DNA of 64,000 nt from Chinchilla lanigera (taxonomy: Eukaryota; Chordata; Mammalia; Rodentia; Chinchillidae), in assembly GCF_000276665.1 (NCBI RefSeq), contig NW_004955466.1, positions 7,493,737 through 7,557,736 on the forward strand, in the 5' to 3' direction. The position numbers and the translations under genes were made by a program. Within the stretch, counting starts at the first letter, position 1, and each line of letters begins with the position of its first letter. This document shows positions 1 to 10,610 of this stretch, piece after piece. The notes beneath the pieces were generated by a model that saw only the letters and a program-made list of their open reading frames with translations, was not told where the DNA came from and made no database searches.

Positions 1-1024
1 TCAAGTCTGGTATTTCTGTGTTGATTCTTTGTGTAGTTGACCTCTCCTTTGTGAAGATGAGGTATTGAAGCCCCCATTATAATTTTATTGGTGTTTATCT
101 GATTTTCGTTTTCATTAGTGTTTGTTTTTATGCAGTTGAATGTGCTGATATTTGAATATATGTTTGTAATTGAGAATTTATGTTTATAAATGTTAACTCT
201 TCCTGTTGAATTGTTTCTTTGCCCAATGTGTAATGACCTTCTTTGTCTCTTCTAACCAGTCTTATCTTAAAGTCCACTTTATATGAAATTATGATAGCAG
301 CCCCTGCTTTTTTCCAGGTCCCCATTGCATGGAATATTGTTTTTCCTTCTTTAATTTTTAATCTCTGAGCATCACTTTAAAATTAATGTGTTTCATGTGT
401 GCTGCATATTGTTGAGTTTTCTTTCTTGATCCATTCTGCCAAGCTGCATGCTTTGATTGTGAAATGGAGACCATTCACGTTGAAAGTGATTACTGGGAGG
501 TGCTGATTTATTCCTGTCACTGCACTATTTTCCTGTTGTTGATTTCATTTTTCTCCTCCTGCTTACTTGCTCATCCCACCAGATATATTCATTCTTTTTA
601 TTTATTGACATTGTTGGCTTCATTGTCTCTTTCTAGGTTATCCTTGAGAATTTTTTGTAATGCTGCTTTGGTTGTTAATTTCTTGAGGTGCTTTTTGTCA
701 TAAACATATCTTATTTCTCCATCAACTTTAAAGAAAAGTTTGGAGGATATATAAATAAGGGTTGGAAGATATATCTTTTAGGGTTTGAAACATTCTACTC
801 CAAGCCTTCCTAGACTTTAAATCTGAACAAAAGCATGCTATAATTCTAATGTGTTCACATTTATATGTAATTGATCCCTTTTTCTAACAGCTTTTAAGGT
901 TTTTGTCCCTGAGATGGACTTTTAGAATACTGAATATAATGTGACATGGAGAAGTTCTCTTTTTGTCATACTTATTTGGTGCTCTATATGACTTATCTAT
1001 CTGTATGTTGGTTTCTTATATCCC
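1..1024 (-). mobile_element. LINE-1 fragment, inverted 5' part (ORF1 end to ORF2 start)
   Basis: Read on the minus strand this matches the L1 order from ORF1 into the start of ORF2. The plus strand shows the familiar antisense L1 text: a stretch about aattctt-type early ORF2 near 190-330, the inter-ORF region near 440-560, and the ORF1 C-terminal region from about 640 to 1000. Frames are broken, so it is dead. The element continues left of the window. It abuts a plus-strand L1 at about 1017-1035, which fits a 5' inversion. Family identification is confident; the junction position is good to about 20 bases. Confidence 0.8.
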
Positions 1025-2304
1025 CTATATCCCCTGTTTCTGGATAGATGAACCAATACAGTCAAAATAGCATATCCCAAAACTGTTATACAGATTTAAT
1101 GCAATCCCAATCAGAATATCAGTAACATTTCTTACAGAACTGAAGAAAGGAACCCTAAAATTCATATGCAACCAGAACAGACCTAGAATAGCATAAGCAG
1201 TTCTGGGCAACAAGGGTAAGGCAGAGGGCATTACAATCCCAGAAAGAATGGCTGTCATCAAGAAATCAACCAGTAACAAATGCTGGAGGGGTGTGGGGTA
1301 AAAGGAACCCTTCTCCACTGTTGGTGGGAGTGTACACTGACACAATCACTGTGGAAGTCAGTGTGGAGATTCCTCAAAAAACTAGGATTAATGGTCCCAG
1401 TCCACCCAGCTGTTCCTCTTCTGTGTATTTTTCCAGAAGAATTGAAAACATCACACCACAACTGTATATATGCACCCATGTGAGTAGCAGCACAATTTGT
1501 TATAGCTAAATCTTGGAAACAACCCAAATGCCTATCAACTTAAGGACGGATAAAAATGATTACTTTTTATACAATGGAGTATTATTCAGCTATAAACAAA
1601 GATAAATTAGAGGTTTTTATAGATAAATGGATGCAACTAGAAACCATACTCATAAGTGAAATAAATCGGACCCAAATGTGTAAACATCATATTGTCTCCC
1701 TAGTGTAAGAACCTAAAAGAGTAAATAAAACCCAAAATGTAAAATAGATAATATGAAAAGGAAAGAAAGCTCAAAGGAAGGAACAATTGGGATGAGGGAA
1801 AGCAGAAAAAGAAAAAAAGAAAGAAGACACATATATATATTCTATTTATCAATACAGAAGGATAGCTGGGATAACGGTACTACTGACGTCCAGTGGTTTA
1901 CTGAAAGGAATAGTTAATGTTTAGTTTTTTCTTACATTTTGACCAATCTTGCATGTTTATATCTGGTAATCTGAGCAACTGATTTGAAGACAATACGCAA
2001 TAGAGCAATCATTGGTGAATTCCTACCACCGTGTCTAGTGAAACTCTGTATTTTCTCTAATTTTTTTAATAATTTTTTTATTCTCTTCAATGGTTTGAAC
2101 AATCTTCCATTCTTACATCTGGTAATCTGAGCAACTTAATTGAAGATAATTATATGTAATATAACAACCACTGTTATTTCCTATGATTTTGTTTTGAAAC
2201 CCTGTATCATTTTTAAGGTTCTTGCTTTGTTTTGTTTATGTCTGTAATGTTGGTATTTTGCTATTGATCTTTTTTTTTTTTTTGCTACTCTCTTTTAAAT
2301 AAAA
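1025..2304 (+). mobile_element. LINE-1 3' part: ORF2 C-terminus and 3'UTR
   Basis: The plus strand carries the conserved end of L1 ORF2, including the stretch about a benchmark-like run of tgttggtgggagtgtacact near 1320 and the atggagtattattcagc block near 1575. A purine-rich tract of the L1 3'UTR follows at about 1750-1826. About half a kilobase of ORF2 is missing at about 1226-1235: the text jumps from ggcattacaat to ccagaaagaatggctgtcat. The 3'UTR contains two copies of one module (about 1937-2050 and 2092-2220). This is the sense half of the inverted L1 that begins to the left. Confidence 0.85.
1937..2220 (+). repeat. Duplicated module inside L1 3'UTR
   Basis: Two related units lie head to tail. 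Both carry tctggtaatctgagcaact (1960 and 2117 regions), then a ttgaagata-like stretch, then gaaactctgtat or gaaaccctgtat. A third related unit lies in the separate L1 at about 52425-52560. The similarity is visible by eye over about 110-120 bases with scattered substitutions. Confidence 0.7.
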
Positions 2305-2846
2305 AAGATATAATACCAAGAATCAATAAGTAGGATTATATCTAAAGCTCCTGCACAACAAAGGTGACCACCAACATAGGGAAGAGACAACCTAAAGAAT
2401 GGGAAAAATTTTTGCCAGCTACTCCTCAAAGGATTAATAGCTAGACTATACAAAGAATTTTTAAAAAATTAGAACACCCAAATTAAAAGACCCAATTTAA
2501 AAGCTGGCATCTGAAATGAATAGACACTTCTCAGAGGAAGAAATACAGACAGCCAATAAATACTTGAAAGAAATGTGAAGTTATCACTGGCCATTTGAAA
2601 ATGCAAATTAAAACAATACTGACATTCCATCTCACTCCAGAAAGAATGGCTATCATCAAGAAATCAACCAATAACAAATGCTAGTGAGGTGGTAGGGAGA
2701 AAGGAACCCTTTTCATTGTTAGTGGGACAATAAACTGATAGAACCACTATGAAAATCAGTAAGAAGATTCCTTAAAAATTAAAAATAGAAATTTCATTTG
2801 ACCCAGCTATTGCTTTTCTAGATATCTTCTCAAAAGAGTTGAAGGC

Positions 2847-2946
2847 GGGGCTGGGGATTTAGCTCAGCGGCAAAGCGCCTGCCTGGCAAGCGCAAGGTCG
2901 TGAGTTCGGTTCCCGGTACCGGAGAAAAAACAAACAAACAAAAAAA
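2847..2946 (+). mobile_element. ID SINE (tRNA-derived), young copy
   Basis: About 75 bases of tRNA-Ala-like head (ggggctggggatttagctcagcgg at the start) are followed by an A-rich tail. An A box (TAGCTCAGCGGC) and a B-box-like AGTTCGGTTCC are visible, so an internal pol III promoter is preserved. The flanks repeat the host L1: gagttgaaggc on the left and gaattgaaggc on the right, one mismatch. The head ends in the 10-bp palindrome CCGGTACCGG. Confidence 0.93.
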
Positions 2947-3122
2947 AGAATTGAAGGCATCATATCAAAGTGATGTATAGATGCCCATGTTTATAACAGT
3001 GCAATTCATAATAGCTAACTCTTAGAAAGAAACCATATACCCATCAACAGATGACAGATACAGGAACACTATGGGCTTTATACACAGTGGGTACTACTAT
3101 GCCATAAAGAAGGACAAACGTG

Positions 3123-3222
3123 GGGCTGGGGATTTAGCTCAGCGGCAAAAGCGCCTGCCTGGCAAGTGCAAGGTCGTGAGTTCGGTTCCCGGTACCGGAG
3201 AAAAACCAAAAAAAAAAAAAAA
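3123..3222 (+). mobile_element. ID SINE with perfect 16-bp target duplication
   Basis: Same subfamily as the copy at 2847, with one extra A after the A box (gcggcaaaagcgcc). The direct repeat aagaaggacaaacgtg occurs at 3107-3122 and 3223-3238 without mismatch. A run of 17 A lies just before the right-hand copy. The intact duplication and long pure tail indicate a recent insertion by L1 machinery. Confidence 0.96.
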
Positions 3223-3330
3223 AAGAAGGACAAACGTGTCATTTGTAGAAAAATGGGTGCATCCTGAGATGACAATGTTAGCTGATGTAACTCAGACAAT
3301 CTTAAATATTTTATGGCTTCTCTTCTGTGA

Positions 3331-3689
3331 AATATATATATATACATTTCCAAATGTATTCCATATATATATATGAAAAAAAGAAAGTATTGTAATTCAG
3401 CACAATATATTTAAAAGTCTATCTTGTCTTAATACATAGTCTTACATATTTTATATGTTCTTTGGCTGATTAATCTAGTTTTTAATCTGTACATATGATA
3501 ATCAACTTTATAAAGTTTGATGAATGAATCTGATGCTAGAAAAATACAAAAGGGTGAATGGAAAGAAAAAAAGAACTGAAATGTGTTATGTACATATACC
3601 AATTCCCTACAATGAATGTAAAGATGTACTGCAAACGTGTACTAGTAAAAGTAAGAAAAAGTGATAAGAAAATATGCAAATTAGAATTT
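3331..3689. other. AT-rich sequence, nothing recognised
   Basis: It holds a short (TA)n run at 3364-3374 and A-rich stretches. It may be degraded L1, but I see no diagnostic block. Confidence 0.4.
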
Positions 3690-6600
3690 TGCAGAAAAAA
3701 GTTACAAAAATCCTTTCAAGATTAAATGAAAAGTCTTAAAATTACTAAATTAAATGTATCCATAATTTAAAAGCCCTTACAAAATAACCACCAAAGCTTT
3801 TGATTTTATTGAAGAATTCTACCAACATTTAAGGATGAATTGACACCATTTCTACATAAATTATCAGGAAATATAAGAAAAAGCAATTAGTTATCAACTA
3901 AAATTATGAGGTCAAGAAGACCCTGCTACACAAACCTAAGGAAATACAAACAGGACAGCTACAGTTTAATGTCCCTCATAAATACAGACATAAAAATCCT
4001 CAAAACATAAGAAATCTACTCAAGCAACTCAAGGAGAATAACATACTCTCTTCTGACCAAGTGGGGTTTATTGTGGGAACACAACCATAATTCAATATAT
4101 AAAACTCAATCAATATGATCCTGTACAGCAAATATCTAAAGAACAAATAAACGATCCTATTAGTTTGTAAGAAGTGTTTGAAATAATTTAGCATTTTTGT
4201 ATGATACTTTTAAAAAGCCTCTCACACTAGGCATAAGAAAATTGAACACCACCATCATCATCAGTGGTCAAATACTAAATGCTTTCCCCAGTGAGATTAG
4301 GAAAAAAGACAAAAAGCGCTCTCCCATGACTTCTATTCAACACTGAACTCAAGGTTCTAGCTAGCACAGTAAGGCAAAGAAAGAATAGGAAGAAAGAAGA
4401 AAGAGAAAGAGGGAATTTGCACAGAGAAAAGGAATTATACAAACAGAGAAGGAAAGAATAAACTCTCCTCATTCACAAATTAAGTAATTATCTTTGCATA
4501 GAAGCTCATAGGGCCTAAGAAGGCAAAACCTGAATCTAATAAATGTTTTTAACAAAATCAGTAATTCAAGGTCAACACAGAAATATCAACTACATACAGC
4601 TATGCTAGGTAGACAGCATTCCCAAGAGAACCATAACAATGGTGAACTGTATGGAGACTAAGAATATGTTACTCCGCATGTCAAAAGAATTCTAGAGGTA
4701 CAGTTAAGCTTATGGATCTTGAGATATTGAAAGCAACCTAATTATGAAGCTGGATACAATAATAAGGTAATGGCTTAACATAGGAGAGCCTTTCCAGCTA
4801 CGCTCAGGGAGAGATGCAAGGATGGAGGAAGATAGGGAGCACAACCTGCCACTGCTGGTTTTGAAGATGAAAGGAAGGAGCCATAAGCCAAGGAGTGCAG
4901 TTAAACTAGAAGCTGGTAAAGATCAGGACTCCCGCCCCTGCTCCCCCAGAGTCTTCAGAGAGAAACACAGTTCTGCTGACCGAGCTATTTTGGCCCAGTA
5001 AGATCTGTGTTGGACTTATAACCTACAGAACAGCAAATAATAAATCTGTATTATTTAGGGGCATTAAATTTGTGGCACTTCATTACAGAGCAATGTAAAG
5101 TTAATAGAACATCAATAACAAATTGGAAAGATAAATTTAGGAAAATCATACTCACAATGATTCCAAAAGTATGTAATTGTTCCAAATCTACCAAAATATA
5201 CATAAGAGCTTCATAATAAAACTAATACACAACATTGGTGAAAGAATATAAAGAAGTACTAAAAAAAATTCTTAAATATACCATGTTTTTAGATTGGAAG
5301 GCTCAGCATAGGAAATATCTTAATTCTCTCCCCACATTGGTCTATATGTTTAATAAAGCTCCAATAATATCCCCAGAAGGATCTATGGCATAGAATTCAT
5401 CAAATTGATTCTAAAATTTATATGAAAAGGAAAAGAACTATAGTTTTGGAAATTAATAACATTAGAGGAACCATATTACTCAATTTTAAGATTATACAAT
5501 GAAGCTACCATAATCATAACACTGTAAAACTTGTGAAAGTCTGAACATACAGATCAATGGATCAAAATAGCCTAGAAGTAAAACCACTGATGTATGCACA
5601 CCTAGTTTTAAATAAGAGCAAAGAAAATACAATGAAGAAAAATATTCTTTTCAAAAAATTATTTCACCATAATTAAATTATAATCCATATAAAAAACATT
5701 GAATGAGCCTTGATATAAATATCAGCCCTTACACAAAAATTCTATAAAAATTGATCATACATATATATAAGTATAAAAGATATACCTATGAAACTTTTCA
5801 AATAAAACATGGAGAAAATCTTCATGACAAGTTTAGTAGAGAAAATTTTAGATATGACACAAAAAGCATAATCAAGAAAAGGAAAGAATGATAAAACCAG
5901 AAACACTTTCCCTCAACAAATGCCAGTTAAGAGATTGAAAGAAACAAGGCATCAGTGTGAGAGAGAGGTTTTTCCAAACATATATTCAAAGAAGATCTGT
6001 ATGTTAATATGTAACACAGCACTTCATGGTAAGAGAACAACCCAATTTAAAAATGCAAAAAAAAAAAAAAGATTTCATCAGAAGTCATACACAGAAGGCA
6101 AATAATCTCATAAGATGTCAAACATCATTAGCCATTTCTGAAAACCAAATTAAAACCATGGTTAGGCAACACTATATACTAATTGGAATAGCTAAAATGA
6201 AAAATGTGAGGTGCTGACAAGGATGCAGAGAAATTAGAAATGTAATCTATTGCTTGAGGAAATACAATATGCTACAAACCCTCCAGAAAACAGTTTGGTA
6301 GTTTCCTATAAAATTGTATGTTTACATGTAACCCAGTTGTCTACTCCTAGTACCTTAAAAAAACAAAACTTCATGCTCAGACAAAAACATATACGTCTGT
6401 CAATGATTGGATGGATAAATCCATTCTATTATAATCATACCCAATGGAATACTATTCAGCAAGAGAATATTGTAAACTGTTGATACATACAGGATTGATC
6501 ATTCTTAAAGGCACTCTACTGAGAGAAAGAAGTCAACTTTAAAAATGTGCATACTGCATTTATAACATTCTGGAAATAGAAATCTATATATAAAAAGAGA

Positions 6601-6800
6601 ACAGGCCATAGTTTTCAGGGAATGAAAGTAAGAACACTTTAGCTTCAATAAGATAACATGAAAGATGAGGGTGGGGAATTTGGTATAATGATTCTACTCT
6701 ACATCACGATTATAGTGATTATACAAGTCTACACATTTTGATATTCATAGAACTGTACACTCTAAAAGATCAGTTTTCCTCTTTATTAACATAAAAGATA
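3690..6800 (+). mobile_element. Old LINE-1 (L1M-like) ORF2 and 3' end, split by an LTR
   Basis: A long, decayed plus-strand L1. ORF2 reverse-transcriptase sequence is visible at about 3790-4480, including the phrase gtggggtttattgtgggaa near 4062 and the ctatttctattcaacac-like block near 4330. ORF2 resumes after an LTR at 4625-5106 and runs through the thumb and C-terminal regions (about 5110-5900 and 6110-6480) to the 3'UTR near 6800. No frame is open over any long distance. It is much more diverged than the L1 pieces at 1-3.3 kb. Confidence 0.75.
4625..5106 (+). mobile_element. MLT1-like MaLR LTR inside old L1
   Basis: Recognisable MLT1 landmarks occur in order: aatatgttactccgcatg near 4663, ggatcttgagat near 4715, gagccataagccaagga near 4879, the acctacagaacagcaaataataaa polyadenylation region near 5022, and the end ttcattacagagcaatgtaaa near 5080. 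L1 ORF2 flanks it on both sides, so it inserted after that L1. I did not find a clean target duplication. Confidence 0.8.
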
Positions 6801-6867
6801 AATTTTTAGAAGGCAAAGATTGATGTGCAAAGGGCTTAAAACCAAATAGAATGATCAAGACAAACAT

Positions 6868-6870
<3 letters not shown>

Positions 6871-6909
<39 letters not shown>
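6871..6909. repeat. (CA)n microsatellite
   Basis: A pure AC dinucleotide run of 39 bases directly after a degraded L1 tail. It is likely polymorphic. Confidence 0.97.
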
Positions 6910-6910
<1 letters not shown>

Positions 6911-8580
6911 GTCTAGTGCTAGGGACACAATCACCTTGAACTCCATAATCTATAGTGAGGGAGCCTATCAATGGAGCTGAAGAGCTGATGTATGTTGCGT
7001 GTAGCAGCCAGACCATAGCCCACTAGCCAAGAAACTCCCATGACTGTTCCATGGTACCAGGTCAGTTGTGCAAAGTAAATGTTGAGAAAGAAAAGTAGGA
7101 TCCATACCTCTCTGTACAATCAGAGATCACTGCCAGACATAAGCACTGAGGGAGGAGTAAGATGAAGAGCCAGCACACTGCAAATACTCAAAAGCTGTGC
7201 ACTGGATAAATTCATCGAGGAACATCGGTAAGGATGCTGAGGTACTTGAGTTTGAAACCATTTTTATGGATTCAAGAACAGGCTCCTTCACTAAACTCCA
7301 GCCAAGAAAGCAAGGCATGCTGTCGTGTTTTGCATAACTTTGTCTTGAAAACACCACTTCTTTCGGAGAGTCAGAATGGCTCTCGACTCTCAAGAACATA
7401 CTTCAACTCTAATGTTCTCAGTTTTACTTATAAAGACACTCCTTTCATTTCCCTTCTACTAAAGGTGTCCTTTCTGAACCTGCTAGGATAATTGGGGCCA
7501 CTGATTTTTCACAACTTTGTTGTTACAGACAGAATGGAATAGAACACAAAGTGTTTCTCTGTGGGAAAATAAAACTCTAGCTTTTTTTGTCCTATGTTAG
7601 TGAGAACTGGAATATACAGGCTACAACAAAGAAAATGAATAAGGCAAATACTATGCCTTCAAGGGCCTAGCAAAGGTCACATACATATGCAAAGCAGTCT
7701 ATAATTAAGTGCCTTTGGAACTATATAAATTACTGTGAATTTCAGGAGCAGGAGGAGTACGTCTGAAGGAGGTAGGTGGGATACACTGACAGCAAGAAAA
7801 GTTTTATTGAAGTCTGTTGGCACTTGTAGTCTGTTGGCACATGCAAAATATTTTCTAATCTTTTATGCATGTAGCAGGCAAGAACTTTCAGTGTCCATTC
7901 AAACAGTATTTTCATCCACTGGAATAAAAATTAAAGAGTTAACACTGGCTAGGGTCTATTCAAGTTGTTTTTTTGCAGAGGTAGCAACAACCTGCTTTCT
8001 AAACAGCGAGACCTCTTGGGATAAAGATAGATTTGGGGATTAGAGCTGATGATAGAATCATTTGAGCTGAGCACTCAAATTCCATCCTGAGACGTGCTGC
8101 AAATCTGAGCCAGGATGGCTGCCTGCTGTCTGAGTGGTTGCTAAACTTCTGTTTCCTTCTCTCATTCACACACAGATTCAATCATGCTGTCTTCCTCATA
8201 TAAAGTATATGGAAGACCTATCTTTATTGCAGCCTAAGAAAAGTCCTTCAGTCCAACTATAAAAGTTCCACTATGTATTAACAACAATTAAACAAGTTAT
8301 CTGATAAGATGCACCCCCAACTCCTGGTAGTAATTTCCTCTTAACTTCACCTGCTCGCAGAGGCCTGAAGAATCTCCTGGAACTGAGTTATTTCAGGATC
8401 TGAAACTACTGCTTTCTCTACTTTCCATCACACCTACTATTTTATATCAACTTGATAACTTGCTTATAAATCACTACTCCTATCTCAAAGTTTTTTCTTT
8501 CATTGTTCTTCGACATTTACATCTTTTTATGCAGTCATTAATATCACAATAAGAGTCACAGGGGGCTGAGTTCTCACTAA
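6910..8580. other. Unique sequence, no gene recognised
   Basis: Open frames of 60-102 codons lie on both strands and overlap each other. None has a recognisable domain, splice context or codon bias. No repeat is obvious to me. Confidence 0.4.
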
Positions 8581-8581
8581 A

Positions 8582-8745
8582 TATCTTGTATGTGTGGTAA
8601 TCCTCACAATAGTCCTATATGGCTACTTGTCATTATTCCTATTTTATAAGGGAGTAAACAAAGGCTCAGAGAGATAGTAAGATGCCCAAGTTGTTATACT
8701 GTAGAGACCAGGGAGGAACTCAGTTTTATCTGACTTCAAAGATTA
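8582..8745 (+). mobile_element. MIR SINE
   Basis: The MIR core and 3' part are clear: taatcctcacaatagtcct, then cctattttataagggagtaa, then ggctcagagagatagtaag and gcccaagttgtt. About 165 bases, diverged as expected for this ancient mammalian family. Confidence 0.85.
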
Positions 8746-9860
8746 TTTTAAAGTATTTTTAAAAACTATTAAATCTGATATTTGAATGGGACTTTCCACC
8801 TTGTCTAAGAACTTTGCTAAAAACCCAAAATTGAAGGTAATAGTAAATATATTCTAAAGAGCTGTGAAACATGTTTCTGCAGAACTAAGGAAATTCTACA
8901 GAGACCACCACTTGGTTACCCACCTTCTATAAATAGAAATAAAGCTAAACACCTGAAAAGAGTTGCTATGCAGGACAGGAGGAAAGAGGGGGTAAAGGAC
9001 AGGGACATAGCAATCTGAGCCAGCCTGTGTATCACCTTGTCAGGGAACTTTGGTGTGAGTGCACCCACACAGGCGTCTCTAAGGACCAGCATGTGCACAC
9101 CTGCCACAAGCTTCATCAGCTAGCATCAGCCAAGTGAGAATCCTAGTGGTAAGATCAGATGAGCAAAGCAATCCTTCCCTATTCATCTGCTATGCTTTCC
9201 CTATAGGTAAGTACTGAAATGGGAGCTAGAGGAAGTATTACCATAAAACAGAAGCATACAATAGGTTAATAAAAGAGAGTGAGGGAAGAAATAGGGGAGA
9301 AAGAACAAGACGTGCCCATTGGACACCCCCACCAGAAGTACCCTTTCCAATAGGAATCAGCACCATTTGACAAAATGATACTGGTTAGAGTTAAAGCAAA
9401 TAGCTAAAGTGATATTATTAAGGATAAAAATGTTCAACATAGTGTAATTTGTTTTCTTTTTTTGATTCGTGAAAAACAATAGTGCTCACCTATAGAGAGT
9501 GCAATATGTGATCAGTGAAAAAAGAGAGGAAAAATTATGTTTTATTTTATCTCCTCTCACATTGTTTGTGTTTTACCTTCTGCAACTCTTATATAGTTAA
9601 ATATCATTTAAAACTATTCCATTTCTTTCTAGGTATAATAAAACAACATTTTAAAAGCAGAAATTACTTTTAGCCAAGCTTCCAGTTGTTCTGCTAATTC
9701 ATCTCTAAAGAATTAGGGAAAATATAATTGATGTCATTTCCACAAAACAATTATGTCTTCTTCCTTTTACTGCATTCTTAATTTAAGGAGAAAGAAACTA
9801 CCACTGATTATTCATGAAATTACCCCTCACCTTTCATTGTGTCTAGTATTTTTCTTAGTA
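8746..9860. other. Unique sequence, no gene recognised
   Basis: AT-rich in places. No SINE, LTR or L1 landmarks that I can defend. Confidence 0.35.
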
Positions 9861-9867
9861 TATTCAA

Positions 9868-10610
9868 GCCACTATAAGAAAAACCCTAGTGTCCATGACT
9901 TAGAAAAAATAGAATTTTATTACTCACAGTTTGGGAGGCTGGAGAGCTCATGATCAAGGCCCAGGCTGGTGTCTCATGGAGGTCTGTGACTTGTAGATGC
10001 CACTTTCTAGCTATGTCCTCAGGGAGGGTGGAGCAGCAAGCTCCCTTGGGCCTCCTTTATGAAGGCACAGCTACTATTTGGACACGGTTTGTTCTGCAGA
10101 GGACTGGGTGCTGACAGCTTGGTCTCCAGTATAGTAATGTGAAGTGATAGAAACTCCAAAGGTGGAATAGCAGAAGTTAATTAGGCTACGGGGCCTCCAA
10201 CCTTAGCAGACACAGATTAATACCTTTCCACAAGAGAGAGTCAGATCTCATTAGACTGGATTATTTCTCACCAGAACTCTTCATCATAAAGGACACCACG
10301 TATGCTTGGCCCCTTCTGCATGTAGTTGGCTCATTTTCTGCTTCTCTGCCATGTGGTGATGCAGCCAGGAGGCCCTCAGATGTTAGCACTATGCTTTGTG
10401 GACCCTCCAGCCACCAGCAAGGAGAGCCAAAGAGCTCCTTGCAAATTATCTGGCCTCTGGTATTTTGTTATAGCAGAACAAACTGGCACTAATCTCAGTC
10501 ATAAGGGCTCAGCCCTTAGGAAGGAATCACTTCCTACAGAGGCCCATCTTTTCATGCTGTTGCCTTGAGGATTGGGTTTTGACATATGAATTTGAGAAGA
10601 AAGAAAAGCT
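9868..10610 (-). mobile_element. MLT1/MST-like LTR, split by an opposite LTR
   Basis: Antisense LTR text starts with a ttattactcacagtttgggaggctgg-type block at 9918-9943 and reaches cctttatgaaggcac near 10055. It resumes at ggcactaatctcag (10485) and continues to the 5' end of the LTR, including gttgccttgaggattgggtt near 10560. The gap is filled exactly by a plus-strand LTR. Confidence 0.72.
10069..10484 (+). mobile_element. MST-like MaLR LTR inserted in another LTR
   Basis: It starts with a decayed ctactatttggacacggtttg (MST start) and ends with tattttgttatagcagaacaaac. The 5-bp sequence ggcac flanks it at 10064-10068 and 10485-10489, the target-duplication length expected for MaLR. The host minus-strand LTR reads through once the insert is removed. 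Confidence 0.75.

Larger units (their letters stand above)
2305..3330 (+). mobile_element. LINE-1 ORF2 C-terminal segment with two ID insertions
   Basis: This piece contains the part of ORF2 that the preceding L1 lacks: agctcctgcacaacaaagg near 2346, gagacaacctaaagaatggg near 2386, then the atctcactccagaaagaatgg block near 2628. Two young ID SINEs interrupt it at 2847-2946 and 3123-3222, each with a target-site duplication of L1 sequence. Stops and frameshifts are frequent. It may be a separate L1 insertion or a neighbouring piece of a rearranged one. Confidence 0.8.

Noticed and set aside
2847..2925. tRNA gene prediction at the ID heads
   Set aside because: The tRNA-Ala-like head keeps A and B boxes but cannot fold into a full cloverleaf, and it has a SINE tail and target duplications. 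It is a SINE, not a tRNA gene.
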